NCBI GenBank assembly: GCA_024398595.1
Contig: JAKSIX010000007.1
Coordinates: 1 to 56,987 of the forward strand
DNA from: Bacteroidaceae bacterium
Lineage (GTDB): Bacteria; Bacteroidota; Bacteroidia; Bacteroidales; Bacteroidaceae
DNA length: 56,987 nucleotides
Reading direction: 5' to 3'
Of the stretch, positions 35,428 to 43,132 are shown one piece after another. Below the pieces are notes generated by a model. It searched no databases and was not told the origin of the DNA. It saw only the letters and a list, made by a program, of their open reading frames with translations. A program made the translations under genes and the position numbers. Position 1 is the stretch's first letter; each line of letters starts with the position of its first letter.

Positions 35428-36564
35428 TTACAATCCGAAATTAATCAGTTCGTATTCCCGCGAGCCGAGCCCTATCTTCTCAGCCTGTTCCAGACAGGCA
35501 CGCCACTCAATCTCAGGGTTGGAATTCTTGAACGGGTCGTGATGATCCACGAAACCCGGCTTATGCATATTGTTATAGAGTTGACCGCCAGGTAACGGCG
35601 TAGCATTGAGACACGCATCCACACAGGCCCAGTCAAGTGCCACAGGATCATACGATGCGAACATTCCTACATCCGGAAGTATCGCCACATCGTTCTCGCA
35701 ATGGCAGTCGCAGTTAGGAGAAATATCACGTACCACACATACGTGGAATGATGGTCTGCCGTCGAGTACAGCCTTCGCGTACTCTGCCATACGGCGGCAC
35801 AGCAAGTCATTGGCATTATAATCCATAAATGCCACGGCATCGAAATTGCAAGCGCCTATGCATCGTCCGCAGCCCACGCATTTTTCCAAATCTACGGTCA
35901 TCTTGCGTGTCTTCCCGTCAAATACCAGGGCATCACTGGCGCAAGCCTTCTGGCAAAGACGGCATCCGCGGCACAGATCGGGATTGATCTGGGGCTTGCC
36001 GCTATTGTGCTGCACCATCTTGCCGGCACGTGAGGCGCAACCCATTCCTACGTTCTTGATACAGCCGCCGAAACCTACATTCTCGTGTCCCTTGAAATGC
36101 GACAGCGTAATGATTATATCGGCATCCATTATGGCGCGGCCTATCAAAGCCTCCTTTACATATTCGCCGCCCTTGACCGGCACGGCAACATCGTCAGTAC
36201 CCTTCAGACCATCGGCAATTATAAGCGGACAGCCCACCGTCATAGGCGTGAATCCGTTCTCCCACGCACAGTACAGATGCTCTATGGCATTCTTGCGCGA
36301 ACCCACATACAACGTGTTGCAGTCAACCAGAAAAGGCTTACCGCCCATTTCCTTGACTATATCGACCAGCACACGGTCATAATTCGGGCGAAGGAAGCCG
36401 AGATTTCCAAGCTCACCGAAATGAGTCTTTATGGCAACGAACTTGCCGTTCATATCAATGTCACAGATACCTGCGGCCTTGACCAGTTTATACAATTTTT
36501 TAGGAATACCGTCTCCCAACGCCTTTGTGTGAAAATCGGAGAAATACACTTTTGACTTTTCCAT
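35428..36564 (-). CDS. DUF362 protein with two [4Fe-4S] clusters
   Basis: 378 residues. The DUF362 domain occupies the N-terminal half and C-terminal part (THFGELGNLGFLRP, LSHFKGHENVGFGGCIKNVGMG). A bacterial ferredoxin module sits in the middle (about 190-255) with two CxxCxxCxxxC sets: CRGCRLCQKAC and CVGCGRCIGAC. No signal peptide, so cytoplasmic. The family is widespread and its reaction is not established; an electron-transfer role is likely from the clusters. Divergent from the cupin gene. Confidence 0.88.
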   Translation of the reverse strand: MEKSKVYFSDFHTKALGDGIPKKLYKLVKAAGICDIDMNGKFVAIKTHFGELGNLGFLRPNYDRVLVDIVKEMGGKPFLVDCNTLYVGSRKNAIEHLYCAWENGFTPMTVGCPLIIADGLKGTDDVAVPVKGGEYVKEALIGRAIMDADIIITLSHFKGHENVGFGGCIKNVGMGCASRAGKMVQHNSGKPQINPDLCRGCRLCQKACASDALVFDGKTRKMTVDLEKCVGCGRCIGACNFDAVAFMDYNANDLLCRRMAEYAKAVLDGRPSFHVCVVRDISPNCDCHCENDVAILPDVGMFASYDPVALDWACVDACLNATPLPGGQLYNNMHKPGFVDHHDPFKNSNPEIEWRACLEQAEKIGLGSREYELINFGL

Positions 36565-36611
36565 GCTTACACTTGCTACCTCTTGCTTCCGTTAATACGG
36601 ATTTACACGCA

Positions 36612-36643
36612 CAAAATTATTAAATTTCCGTAACTTTGCACAA
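36612..36643 (-). promoter_or_regulatory. Promoter of the DUF362 gene
   Basis: Minus strand: TTG (36643-36641), 21-nt spacer, TAATTTTG (36619-36612), then about 47 nt to the ATG at 36564. It overlaps the divergent cupin promoter. Confidence 0.6.
36631..36638 (+). promoter_or_regulatory. -7 box (TAACTTTG) of the cupin gene
   Basis: TAACTTTG followed by a leader of about 27 nt to the ATG at 36666. It lies inside the spacer of the opposing DUF362 promoter, so the two promoters cannot be occupied at the same time. Confidence 0.5.
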
Positions 36644-36665
36644 TGACAGATAATACATAATCAAT

Positions 36666-36995
36666 ATGCTGATTGATTTTAACGGTATAAGCGAGACAAT
36701 CAACCCCAACTTCAAGGGGGGCAACAAGTCCGTAGGCACAAGGGGCTTCTCGGACGGAGCGAACAAGATAGTAAGGCTCAGACTGGAGCCAGGCTCAAGC
36801 ATCGGGAGTCATACCCATCAGAGCAACAGCGAGATTATGATGATTCTGAAGGGAAAAGGTCACATTATTTATGACGGAAGCGAATTTGATATAGCGGAAG
36901 GACAATGTCATTACTGTCCGAAGGGACACACCCACAGTCTGATCAACGACAGCGGCTCCGACATTGAAGTCTTCGCCGTCATACCCGAACAGTAA
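36666..36995 (+). CDS. Small single-domain cupin
   Basis: 109 residues forming one cupin barrel. Motif 1 is GSHTHQSNSEIMMILKGKG (His-His-Glu metal ligands), motif 2 HYCPKGHTHSLIN (His). Such stand-alone cupins bind a metal and a small ligand, and may be isomerases, dioxygenases or sensors; function is not assignable. Its 3' end overlaps the convergent membrane protein gene by 17 nt. Confidence 0.85.
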   Translation: MLIDFNGISETINPNFKGGNKSVGTRGFSDGANKIVRLRLEPGSSIGSHTHQSNSEIMMILKGKGHIIYDGSEFDIAEGQCHYCPKGHTHSLINDSGSDIEVFAVIPEQ

Positions 36996-38001
36996 CGTCA
37001 GGCTTGCCGCAACGTACTTTTATCAGCAGTACGCCTATGATTATCCAGAGCAGATCCCTGACTCTGCATATAATTGCCACGAAAGCACCCACGCTACCTG
37101 TCATTGACAGCCCTGCTATCGCCAGCGCGAATCCACCCTCCCTTGCACCCAGCTGCATCGGCATAAAGAAGCACAGGTTCGACAGCAGCGAGGTGAATGC
37201 TATTATCATTATGCTGTCCAGCAGAGTTGCATCTGAATGAATGGACAGCATAATCAGATAAATCTCAACTCCAGTAAGGCAGCGTGACGCAAACTCATAC
37301 GCAAAAGATTTGATGAACGCCATACGCCGTTCTCCGTGTAGCGATGCAATCTGCTTGTCAGCACGGACAAACGCATCGGCGTGCTTTTCGTAGAATCCGG
37401 TAATTTTCTTCCCTATCAGCGGCAATTTGCACAGCAAGCGCATCAGTTTGTCCGCTATACCTTTCCTGTATCCAATCATAAACAGATACACCAGACAGGA
37501 GCATACTATTATGGTGGCAATGCAAAAGCCTGTTATCCAGCCTTCCACGTCATAGAAGATGAGAAATACTATCGCGGAGCATAGCCAGAACGAGATATGG
37601 CACAGCACGTGCATCATAGTATAGGCAACTACGGACGATGTAGCCCTTACTCCACCCACAAGAGGCGTAAGCTCCATTATCCGGTAAGGTTCCCCTCCCA
37701 TAAGTCCGCAAGGAGTGGCATCGTTCAGCGCGAAGCCGGAAATGGTGTATTTGTACATCTGCAGGAATCCGACCTTCGGTGCAGACGCGCCGCCGGTATT
37801 TTTCAAATCAAGCAATGACAGCCAGGAAAAAGTATTCAGCAGATAAATCACGAGCCAGAGCACCATTATCGCCACAAACCACCATCCGGCATTCCTGATA
37901 TTCTCCCACAGTTCGTGATAGTCAATATCAAAAGTGAGCAGCATCACTGCTATCGCCACAAGTCCCAGAGCCCAAAATATATTCTGATATTTTTGCTTCA
38001 T
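36979..38001 (-). CDS. Lysylphosphatidylglycerol synthase-like TM protein (flippase-like, YbhN/AglD family)
   Basis: 340 residues with about 8 TM helices. Family features include an N-terminal helix pair (YQNIFWALGL), the TPCGLMGGEPYRI segment and ALAIAGLSM/AIICRVRDLLWIIIG near the end. It matches the TM part of LPG synthases without the C-terminal aminoacyl-transfer domain, so it more likely moves or senses lipids in the inner membrane. The lipid is unknown. It has its own -7 box at 38029-38036. Confidence 0.85.
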   Translation of the reverse strand: MKQKYQNIFWALGLVAIAVMLLTFDIDYHELWENIRNAGWWFVAIMVLWLVIYLLNTFSWLSLLDLKNTGGASAPKVGFLQMYKYTISGFALNDATPCGLMGGEPYRIMELTPLVGGVRATSSVVAYTMMHVLCHISFWLCSAIVFLIFYDVEGWITGFCIATIIVCSCLVYLFMIGYRKGIADKLMRLLCKLPLIGKKITGFYEKHADAFVRADKQIASLHGERRMAFIKSFAYEFASRCLTGVEIYLIMLSIHSDATLLDSIMIIAFTSLLSNLCFFMPMQLGAREGGFALAIAGLSMTGSVGAFVAIICRVRDLLWIIIGVLLIKVRCGKPDVTVRV

Positions 38002-38028
38002 TCTATCGGTATTCTATTCAAATGCGCG

Positions 38029-38036
38029 CAAAGGTA
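38029..38036 (-). promoter_or_regulatory. -7 box (TACCTTTG) of the LPG-synthase-like gene
   Basis: Minus-strand TACCTTTG, 27 nt upstream of the ATG at 38001, divergent from the box at 38060-38067. No -33 TTG. Confidence 0.5.
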
Positions 38037-38059
38037 GTCATTTATTCCCTACTATGCGT

Positions 38060-38067
38060 TACCTTTG
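38060..38067 (+). promoter_or_regulatory. -7 box (TACCTTTG) retained upstream of a gene fragment
   Basis: TACCTTTG on the plus strand directly before a reading frame that encodes only a C-terminal protein tail. It is probably the original promoter of a gene whose body is gone. Confidence 0.45.
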
Positions 38068-38076
38068 CACAACTGA

Positions 38077-38436
38077 ATTGAAATCGAGACAAAGGAAATT
38101 CACGACCCGAGAATCGCTCAGGCTCTGATGATATACGTATATGCAGACCGTATTGAATTCCGCATGAAGAACTATGGGGAAACAGGTACAATACAGTCTG
38201 ACACAAAAGGCAAAGGCCCTGTCACCATCCGGAAGGATCTGACACCCTACACCGTATTCAGAGAAGTATCCATAATCACAAACGTACCTGAATACAAATA
38301 CACACCACCAGGGAACAGCACCGGAATTTACGACCTCTCCGGCAAACTGATACCCGACGGCGGAACACTGTTTGAAAGAAATCAGCTCCCGTGCGGAATC
38401 TACATAGTCAACGGTCAGCAGATTCTGGCACGCTGA
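38077..38436 (+). pseudogene. C-terminal tail of a calcineurin-like phosphoesterase-type secreted protein
   Basis: The frame is open from 38077, after a TGA at 38074-38076; the first ATG is at 38128. It encodes IHDPRIAQALMIYVYADRI, then EFRMKNYGETG, the terminal beta region of Bacteroidales metallophosphoesterases. It ends with GIYDLSGKLIPDGG, then CGIYIVNGQQILAR, a C-terminal segment common on exported proteins of this order. No signal peptide and no catalytic metal motifs remain. With an intact -7 box 10 nt upstream, it looks like the product of a deletion that removed the gene body. Confidence 0.6.
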
Positions 38437-38474
38437 TTATAATATATCTTAGCTACAATTACGCAGAATTCTGA

Positions 38475-38482
38475 TATATTTG
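38475..38482 (+). promoter_or_regulatory. -7 box (TATATTTG) of the AI-2E family transporter gene
   Basis: TATATTTG, about 29 nt before the ATG at 38512. No clear -33 TTG. Confidence 0.5.
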
Positions 38483-38511
38483 CGGACACACATTATATAA
38501 TCACAGGCAAA

Positions 38512-39642
38512 ATGGAAACGACATACAGAGAGAAACTGGCCAGGTATATCATCATTCTGATAACAATAGCCATCGTAGCCGCAATATGCCGGTATCTGAG
38601 AACTGTGCTTCTGTACATCATTCTTGCAGCCGTCATGGCATTGTTAGCTTCTCCTATATGCAGGCTCGTCTGCAAAATCCGCATCAAATCGCACCATTGT
38701 CCCAGATGGTTGGGCGCAATAGTGGCCATAGCCTCTGTCTTCGCCATTCTGACAGGCATAGTCACCACTATCGTGCCGTTTGTGCGCAGTGTCATACAGG
38801 ACATTTCCACGGCCAACATCAACAATATGGCACAGTCCATAGCTGTACCTCTGTCACAGATAAACGAGTGGGCAGTAACCTATTTCCCGAATGTCGGGCC
38901 GGACTTCAGAATCGAGTCTGTAGTGCTGGAACAGCTTCAAGGCATGTTCGATGCAGGCACATTCTCATCGGTGGTCGGCTCCGTGACATCGTTCGTCGCA
39001 AGACTCGGCGTGACAATTTTCGCCGTGGTTTTCATCTCGTTCTTCTTCATCAAGAATCCGGGAATGATGACATCGCTGGTCACATCCGTATTGCCCGATG
39101 AATACGGCGATAAGGCCAGAGCATCCCTTCACGAGAGTGGCACGCTGGTATCGCGCTATTTCGTAGGGCTGACCATTGAGGTGCTGGGAGTCTCGCTCAT
39201 CAATTTCCTCGGTCTGCTGTTCATCGCCAGAATGGGATTCCGTTACTCCATAGGCATCGCCTTCATGACCGGCATACTGAACATCGTCCCCTACATCGGT
39301 CCCCTGCTGGGAGGTGTAATAGGCGTGACACTGTCACTGATAATCAAGTACGTCTGCGCCACATCCTTCGGCCTGGCAGTAGGTCTGCTGCCGTTCATAC
39401 TGATTCTCGCCAGCATATTTACCTTTACCCAGCTGATTGACAATTACGTCTATCAGCCGGTCATCTACTCCAACAGCGTCAAGGTTCACCCTCTGGAGAT
39501 ATTCATAGTATTTCTGATTGCCGGCCAGATAGGCGGTATGGCAGGAATGCTTGCCGCCATCCCCGCCTACACCGTAATCCGCGTAATCGCCAAGCAGTTT
39601 CTCAGCAACGTGAAAGCCGTCCGCGAACTCACCGCGAAGTAA
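38512..39642 (+). CDS. AI-2E family transporter (UPF0118)
   Basis: 376 residues with two N-terminal TM helices, a soluble stretch (about 100-160) and a C-terminal bundle. Conserved family segments include FISFFFIKNPGMM, YFVGLTIEVLGVS, GILNIVPYIGPLLGG and the TQLIDNYVYQP motif. Some family members export autoinducer-2 or act as sodium/proton antiporters; the substrate here is not determinable. Monocistronic by position. Confidence 0.9.
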   Translation: METTYREKLARYIIILITIAIVAAICRYLRTVLLYIILAAVMALLASPICRLVCKIRIKSHHCPRWLGAIVAIASVFAILTGIVTTIVPFVRSVIQDISTANINNMAQSIAVPLSQINEWAVTYFPNVGPDFRIESVVLEQLQGMFDAGTFSSVVGSVTSFVARLGVTIFAVVFISFFFIKNPGMMTSLVTSVLPDEYGDKARASLHESGTLVSRYFVGLTIEVLGVSLINFLGLLFIARMGFRYSIGIAFMTGILNIVPYIGPLLGGVIGVTLSLIIKYVCATSFGLAVGLLPFILILASIFTFTQLIDNYVYQPVIYSNSVKVHPLEIFIVFLIAGQIGGMAGMLAAIPAYTVIRVIAKQFLSNVKAVRELTAK

Positions 39643-39660
39643 GAAGTTGTTTGAATCGCA

Positions 39661-40074
39661 CTACATCAGCGAGTCGAAGTCGAAACGGTCGGCCTTGCGG
39701 TAACCGAGAGAAGTACCACTGGCCAGAAGTTCATTATTGTCGTTGAAAATCTCCACACGACAGAACGGTATCTTACCGTGGTCGCACGAGACTGAAGCTT
39801 TTGCCGTAAGATGTTCACCCTGACGGGCAGGGTGATGGAATGTCATAGCATTCTCCAAACCGACGGTGACATTGCCCCGACTGTTCATAGCTGCGGCTAT
39901 GGCAAGGTCTGCGAATGTGAACAATGCACCGCCCTGGCAGATGCCGGCACCATTCAGATGCCGTTCCTCTACCGTCATTTCCGCTACAGCAGAGCCTTGT
40001 TTCACCTCAATGAGCTTCATTCCGTTATTCGCCGCAAAACGGTCATTTGTATTGAGAAATTCCTGCAATGTCAT
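39661..40074 (-). CDS. PaaI-like hotdog thioesterase
   Basis: 137 residues from the ATG at 40074; the longer upstream frame lacks family sequence. Hotdog-fold signature: NGAGICQGGALFTFADLAIAAAMN, with the catalytic Asp in FADLA. A central sheet ends in GTSLGYR. These enzymes hydrolyse acyl-CoA thioesters. A weak -7-like TACTTTCG lies shortly upstream. Tail-to-tail with the AI-2E gene, divergent from the polymerase gene. Confidence 0.85.
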   Translation of the reverse strand: MTLQEFLNTNDRFAANNGMKLIEVKQGSAVAEMTVEERHLNGAGICQGGALFTFADLAIAAAMNSRGNVTVGLENAMTFHHPARQGEHLTAKASVSCDHGKIPFCRVEIFNDNNELLASGTSLGYRKADRFDFDSLM

Positions 40075-40130
40075 ATTTCCTACCGATATTCCTATGCGAA
40101 AGTAAGGAAAATCCCGTAACTTAGCATCAC

Positions 40131-41660
40131 ATGCTGACAAATGTCATAATGCAAACTACGGAACGGACATACATAGCCATTGACCTGAAGTCATTCTTCG
40201 CCTCGGTAGAGTGCGTGGAGCGCGGGTTGGATCCGCTCGACACGAATCTTGTGGTAGCAGATACCAGCCGTACCGAGAAGACCATCTGTCTGGCTGTCAC
40301 ACCATCGCTGAAGGCTTACGGCATCAGCGGACGCGCACGTCTGTTCGAGGTCATACAGCGCGTGCGTCAGGTCAATGAGGGACGCCGTCTCAGGGCTTCC
40401 GGATACCATCTGAATGGCAAATCGTACTCTGACGCGGAGCTGAAAGCACATCCCGACCGGGAGGTGGATTACATTGCCGCACCACCCCGTATGTCCTATT
40501 ACCTCCAGTACAGCAACCGCATCTACGACATATACCTTAAATATATAGCACCGGAGGACATCCACGTCTATTCCATAGACGAGGTGTTCATTGATGCCAC
40601 CGGCTATCTGTCAAGCCGCAAAATGAGCGCACGCGAACTTGCAATGACCATGATACGCGATGTGCTGCGACAGACAGGCATAACCGCAACTGCCGGCATA
40701 GGCCCGAACCTCTATCTGTGCAAGGTCGCAATGGACATCGTGGCGAAACACATACCTGCCGATAAAGACGGTGTACGCATTGCCGGACTTGACGAGATGA
40801 CCTATCGCCGCGAGCTTTGGAATCACCGTCCCCTGACCAGTTTCTGGCGCGTAGGGCAAGGTACGGCCGACAGGCTGGCGGTATATGGCATTGACACCAT
40901 GGGCAAGCTGGCCAGATGCTCCATTGAACACGAGGAGCTGCTGTACAGCATGTTCGGTGTCAATGCAGAACTGCTGATAGACCACGCCTGGGGATGGGAG
41001 CCCTGCACCATCAGCGATATCAGGGCCTACCGTCCGGAGAGTGCTTCTCTAAGCAACGGTCAGGTGCTGAGTACACCGTACGATACGGACAAGGCGCGCG
41101 TAGTGATTCACGAAATGGCCGATGCCGCCGCACTGCGGCTTGTACGCAAGCATCTGGTGACGAATCAGATTACCGTCACCATAGGATACGATGCAAGCAA
41201 CCTGACCGATCCCGGCATCAGCCCCGGCTATGACGGCAAGGTCAGAACCGACCATTACGGGCGCAAGGTTCCCGGGCACTCTAACGGAACTGCCCGGTTT
41301 GAGAGCCACACTTCCTCCACACGACTGATTTCAGAAGCGGCAGTGAAGCTGTACAACGACATTGTAAACCCGAATCTGCTGATACGCAGGCTGAATATCA
41401 GCACAGACAACCTCATAGGCGAGGGCACCTCAGGCATCCATCCCGCATCGGAGCAGCTGGATCTGTTCACAGATTATGAGCAACTGGAGCAGAAACGCGA
41501 AAACGAAAGGAAAGAACGTGCCAAGGAACGCAGAATGCAGGAGGCACTCATTGACATCAAACAGAAATTCGGCAAGAATGCCATACTGAAAGGCCTGAAC
41601 TTTCAGGAAGGGGCAACCGCCATTGAACGCAACAGGCAGATAGGAGGACACAAGGCATGA
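40131..41660 (+). CDS. Y-family (translesion) DNA polymerase with clamp-binding motif
   Basis: 509 residues; an ATG at 40149 is an equally good start. Catalytic Asp18 in AIDLKSFFASVE and Asp150-Glu151 in YSIDEVF are intact. A helix-hairpin-helix follows (about 235-260), and a little-finger domain from about 290. QLDLF at 442-446 is a textbook beta-clamp binding motif, followed by a charged coiled-coil tail (ENERKERAKERRM). This is the UvrX/UmuC-like branch that copies past damaged DNA. It overlaps by ATGA the YolD-NUDIX gene, so the two are made together. Confidence 0.92.
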   Translation: MLTNVIMQTTERTYIAIDLKSFFASVECVERGLDPLDTNLVVADTSRTEKTICLAVTPSLKAYGISGRARLFEVIQRVRQVNEGRRLRASGYHLNGKSYSDAELKAHPDREVDYIAAPPRMSYYLQYSNRIYDIYLKYIAPEDIHVYSIDEVFIDATGYLSSRKMSARELAMTMIRDVLRQTGITATAGIGPNLYLCKVAMDIVAKHIPADKDGVRIAGLDEMTYRRELWNHRPLTSFWRVGQGTADRLAVYGIDTMGKLARCSIEHEELLYSMFGVNAELLIDHAWGWEPCTISDIRAYRPESASLSNGQVLSTPYDTDKARVVIHEMADAAALRLVRKHLVTNQITVTIGYDASNLTDPGISPGYDGKVRTDHYGRKVPGHSNGTARFESHTSSTRLISEAAVKLYNDIVNPNLLIRRLNISTDNLIGEGTSGIHPASEQLDLFTDYEQLEQKRENERKERAKERRMQEALIDIKQKFGKNAILKGLNFQEGATAIERNRQIGGHKA

Positions 41661-42202
41661 CAGACAATTACGAAGACATAATCAACTTGCCGCATCACGT
41701 ATCGGACAAGCACCCGCAAATGCCTATGACGGCACGCGCGGCTCAGTTCGGCTCGTTCGCCGCCCTGACCGGACGTGATACATCGGCACTGACAGACCCC
41801 AAGACAATGGAGAAACCGCATTACAATGTAGTTGCCGCCGCAATATATAAGGACGGCAAATTTCTCTGTACCCGGAAAGGCCAGACCAGATATCCGTACA
41901 CCACACTGAAATGGGAATTCCCCGGAGGTAAAATCGAGGCCGGAGAAACACCGCAGCAGGCTTTGCGCCGTGAGCTCATGGAGGAAATGGACTACCGCAT
42001 AGACGTAGGCAGACATCTGATTACCGTAAATCACGAATATCCCGATTTCAGGATAACTCTGTCTGTCTATCTGTGCACTCCTGCCGGGAGCTCATTTACA
42101 TTGAAGGAGCACAATGCATTCAAATGGCTGTCTAAAGATGACCTGCATACCGTTGACTGGGCCGATGCCGATGCCGGCATCATAAGACTGCTGTCCAAAT
42201 AG
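41657..42202 (+). CDS. YolD-like N-terminus fused to a NUDIX (MutT/NudG-like) hydrolase
   Basis: 181 residues. The first 45-50 (YEDIINLPHHVSDKHPQMP, then MTARAAQFGSFAALTG) match the start of YolD-like proteins that accompany UvrX-type polymerases. From residue 51 (an internal ATG at 41807) a NUDIX domain runs to the end. Its box GKIEAGETPQQ, then ALRRELMEEMDY spans 91-113, with all catalytic Glu present and the final Gly replaced by Asp. It would hydrolyse damaged or non-canonical NTPs. Coupling to the polymerase suggests pool cleaning during lesion bypass. Internal initiation could also yield free NUDIX protein. Confidence 0.85.
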   Translation: MTDNYEDIINLPHHVSDKHPQMPMTARAAQFGSFAALTGRDTSALTDPKTMEKPHYNVVAAAIYKDGKFLCTRKGQTRYPYTTLKWEFPGGKIEAGETPQQALRRELMEEMDYRIDVGRHLITVNHEYPDFRITLSVYLCTPAGSSFTLKEHNAFKWLSKDDLHTVDWADADAGIIRLLSK

Positions 42203-42216
42203 CATCCTGCCGTCAC

Positions 42217-42235
42217 CAGTTTCTTAATATTTGTA
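42217..42235 (+). repeat. 19-bp direct repeat, left copy
   Basis: CAGTTTCTTAATATTTGTA, identical and in the same orientation to 53956-53974. It lies 15 nt after the NUDIX stop in a 187-nt gap. The pair brackets the toxin/TIR/secreted-operon segment. It could be an insertion target duplication, an att-like site or a shared regulatory word. Confidence 0.5.
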
Positions 42236-42389
42236 TGCCCAATAAAATACGATAACAAGAAAGCTCTCTTTGGCCTATCGGCCTTAGAACATCATCACTC
42301 TTCGACATACTGAAAGCAAAAAAGTTAGAAGAATATCTGGTGCACCCATATATTTATTGAATTTTTCAACAAACTGAAAGTTCTCTTAT

Positions 42390-42665
42390 ATGAAAGTAAA
42401 AGAACCTGCCGTAAAATATAATGCCATGCCATCTATCTCTATTATGCGCAGTAGGTTAGTTCAGGCTTTTGAGAATGAAAATGATGCAGATTTCATTCAA
42501 ATGATGTATGCATACATGCTTCAGAAGAGAAATGAACAACAAGCTGGGCAAAGTGCTAAGTATTCCTTGTCAGAACTTAAAGGCATCATCGCTTTGGAGA
42601 ATGACAATGGAATGTCGTATGATGAGATGCGCATGGCGTATATGAAAGATAAATTTTCGCTATAA
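42390..42665 (+). CDS. Putative antitoxin of a PIN toxin pair
   Basis: 91 residues, no recognised DNA-binding fold, rich in short helices (IMRSRLVQAFENENDADF; MSYDEMRMAYM). It is assigned from position: immediately upstream of, and overlapping the reading frame of, a PIN-domain toxin. Base composition is clearly more AT-rich than neighbouring genes, suggesting transfer. A short dyad TTGAA-TTT-TTCAA (42357-42369) lies 20 nt before the ATG and could be an autoregulatory operator. No standard promoter match seen. Confidence 0.65.
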   Translation: MKVKEPAVKYNAMPSISIMRSRLVQAFENENDADFIQMMYAYMLQKRNEQQAGQSAKYSLSELKGIIALENDNGMSYDEMRMAYMKDKFSL

Positions 42666-43132
42666 AAATATTTCTTGATACAAATGTTGTGATGGATTAT
42701 CTTGCATCACGTGGAGATGTTGAACCAGTAAATTGCATCTTCAAGCAAATAGAAGACAATGTACATTCTGCATTTATATCAATCGGTTCTTTCTACACCA
42801 TAACCTATCTTCTTACTGAGATATTTCTTAAAAATAAAGGTATTGAGAAAGCAGAAAGAATCCAAATGCTACGTGACACATTGGGGTCTTTACTTGGATA
42901 CATAAATGTTGCGGGACATACAAAAGCTCATCTGTTGGATGGAGTCAGGGATATGGAGTTTCAAGATTTAGAGGATTCATATCAGTATCAAGCTGCTTTG
43001 GTTGCAGACTGTGGATGTCTGATAACCAGCAATATCAAGGATTTCAAGGATTTGGATTCGCCACTGATTGATATTGAATCAGATTTCTGTACATATAAGG
43101 AAGCAGCTTGGACAAATCACGGTCATACCTGA
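42662..43132 (+). CDS. PIN-domain ribonuclease toxin (VapC-like) with non-canonical start
   Basis: About 157 residues if counted from the ATA at 42662, where homologues would have Met: the frame reads (ATA)-KIFLDTNVVMDYLA. The first PIN Asp (LDTN) lies upstream of the first GTG (42689) or ATG (42692), so those starts would remove a catalytic residue. ATT at 42653 is the other possible rare start; a stop precedes it at 42650. Later acidic residues are in LEDSYQYQAALVAD and ITSNIKDF. Such toxins cleave tRNA or mRNA. The last 89 nt overlap the opposite-strand channel gene, and the tail beyond ESDFC looks non-native. It may be weakly expressed or silenced. Confidence 0.75.
   Translation: MKIFLDTNVVMDYLASRGDVEPVNCIFKQIEDNVHSAFISIGSFYTITYLLTEIFLKNKGIEKAERIQMLRDTLGSLLGYINVAGHTKAHLLDGVRDMEFQDLEDSYQYQAALVADCGCLITSNIKDFKDLDSPLIDIESDFCTYKEAAWTNHGHT

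Noticed and set aside
35276..35542. An 88-codon plus-strand frame between the ABC ATPase and DUF362 genes
   Set aside because: It runs into the 3' end of DUF362 on the other strand, has no recognisable domain, and no promoter is placed for it.
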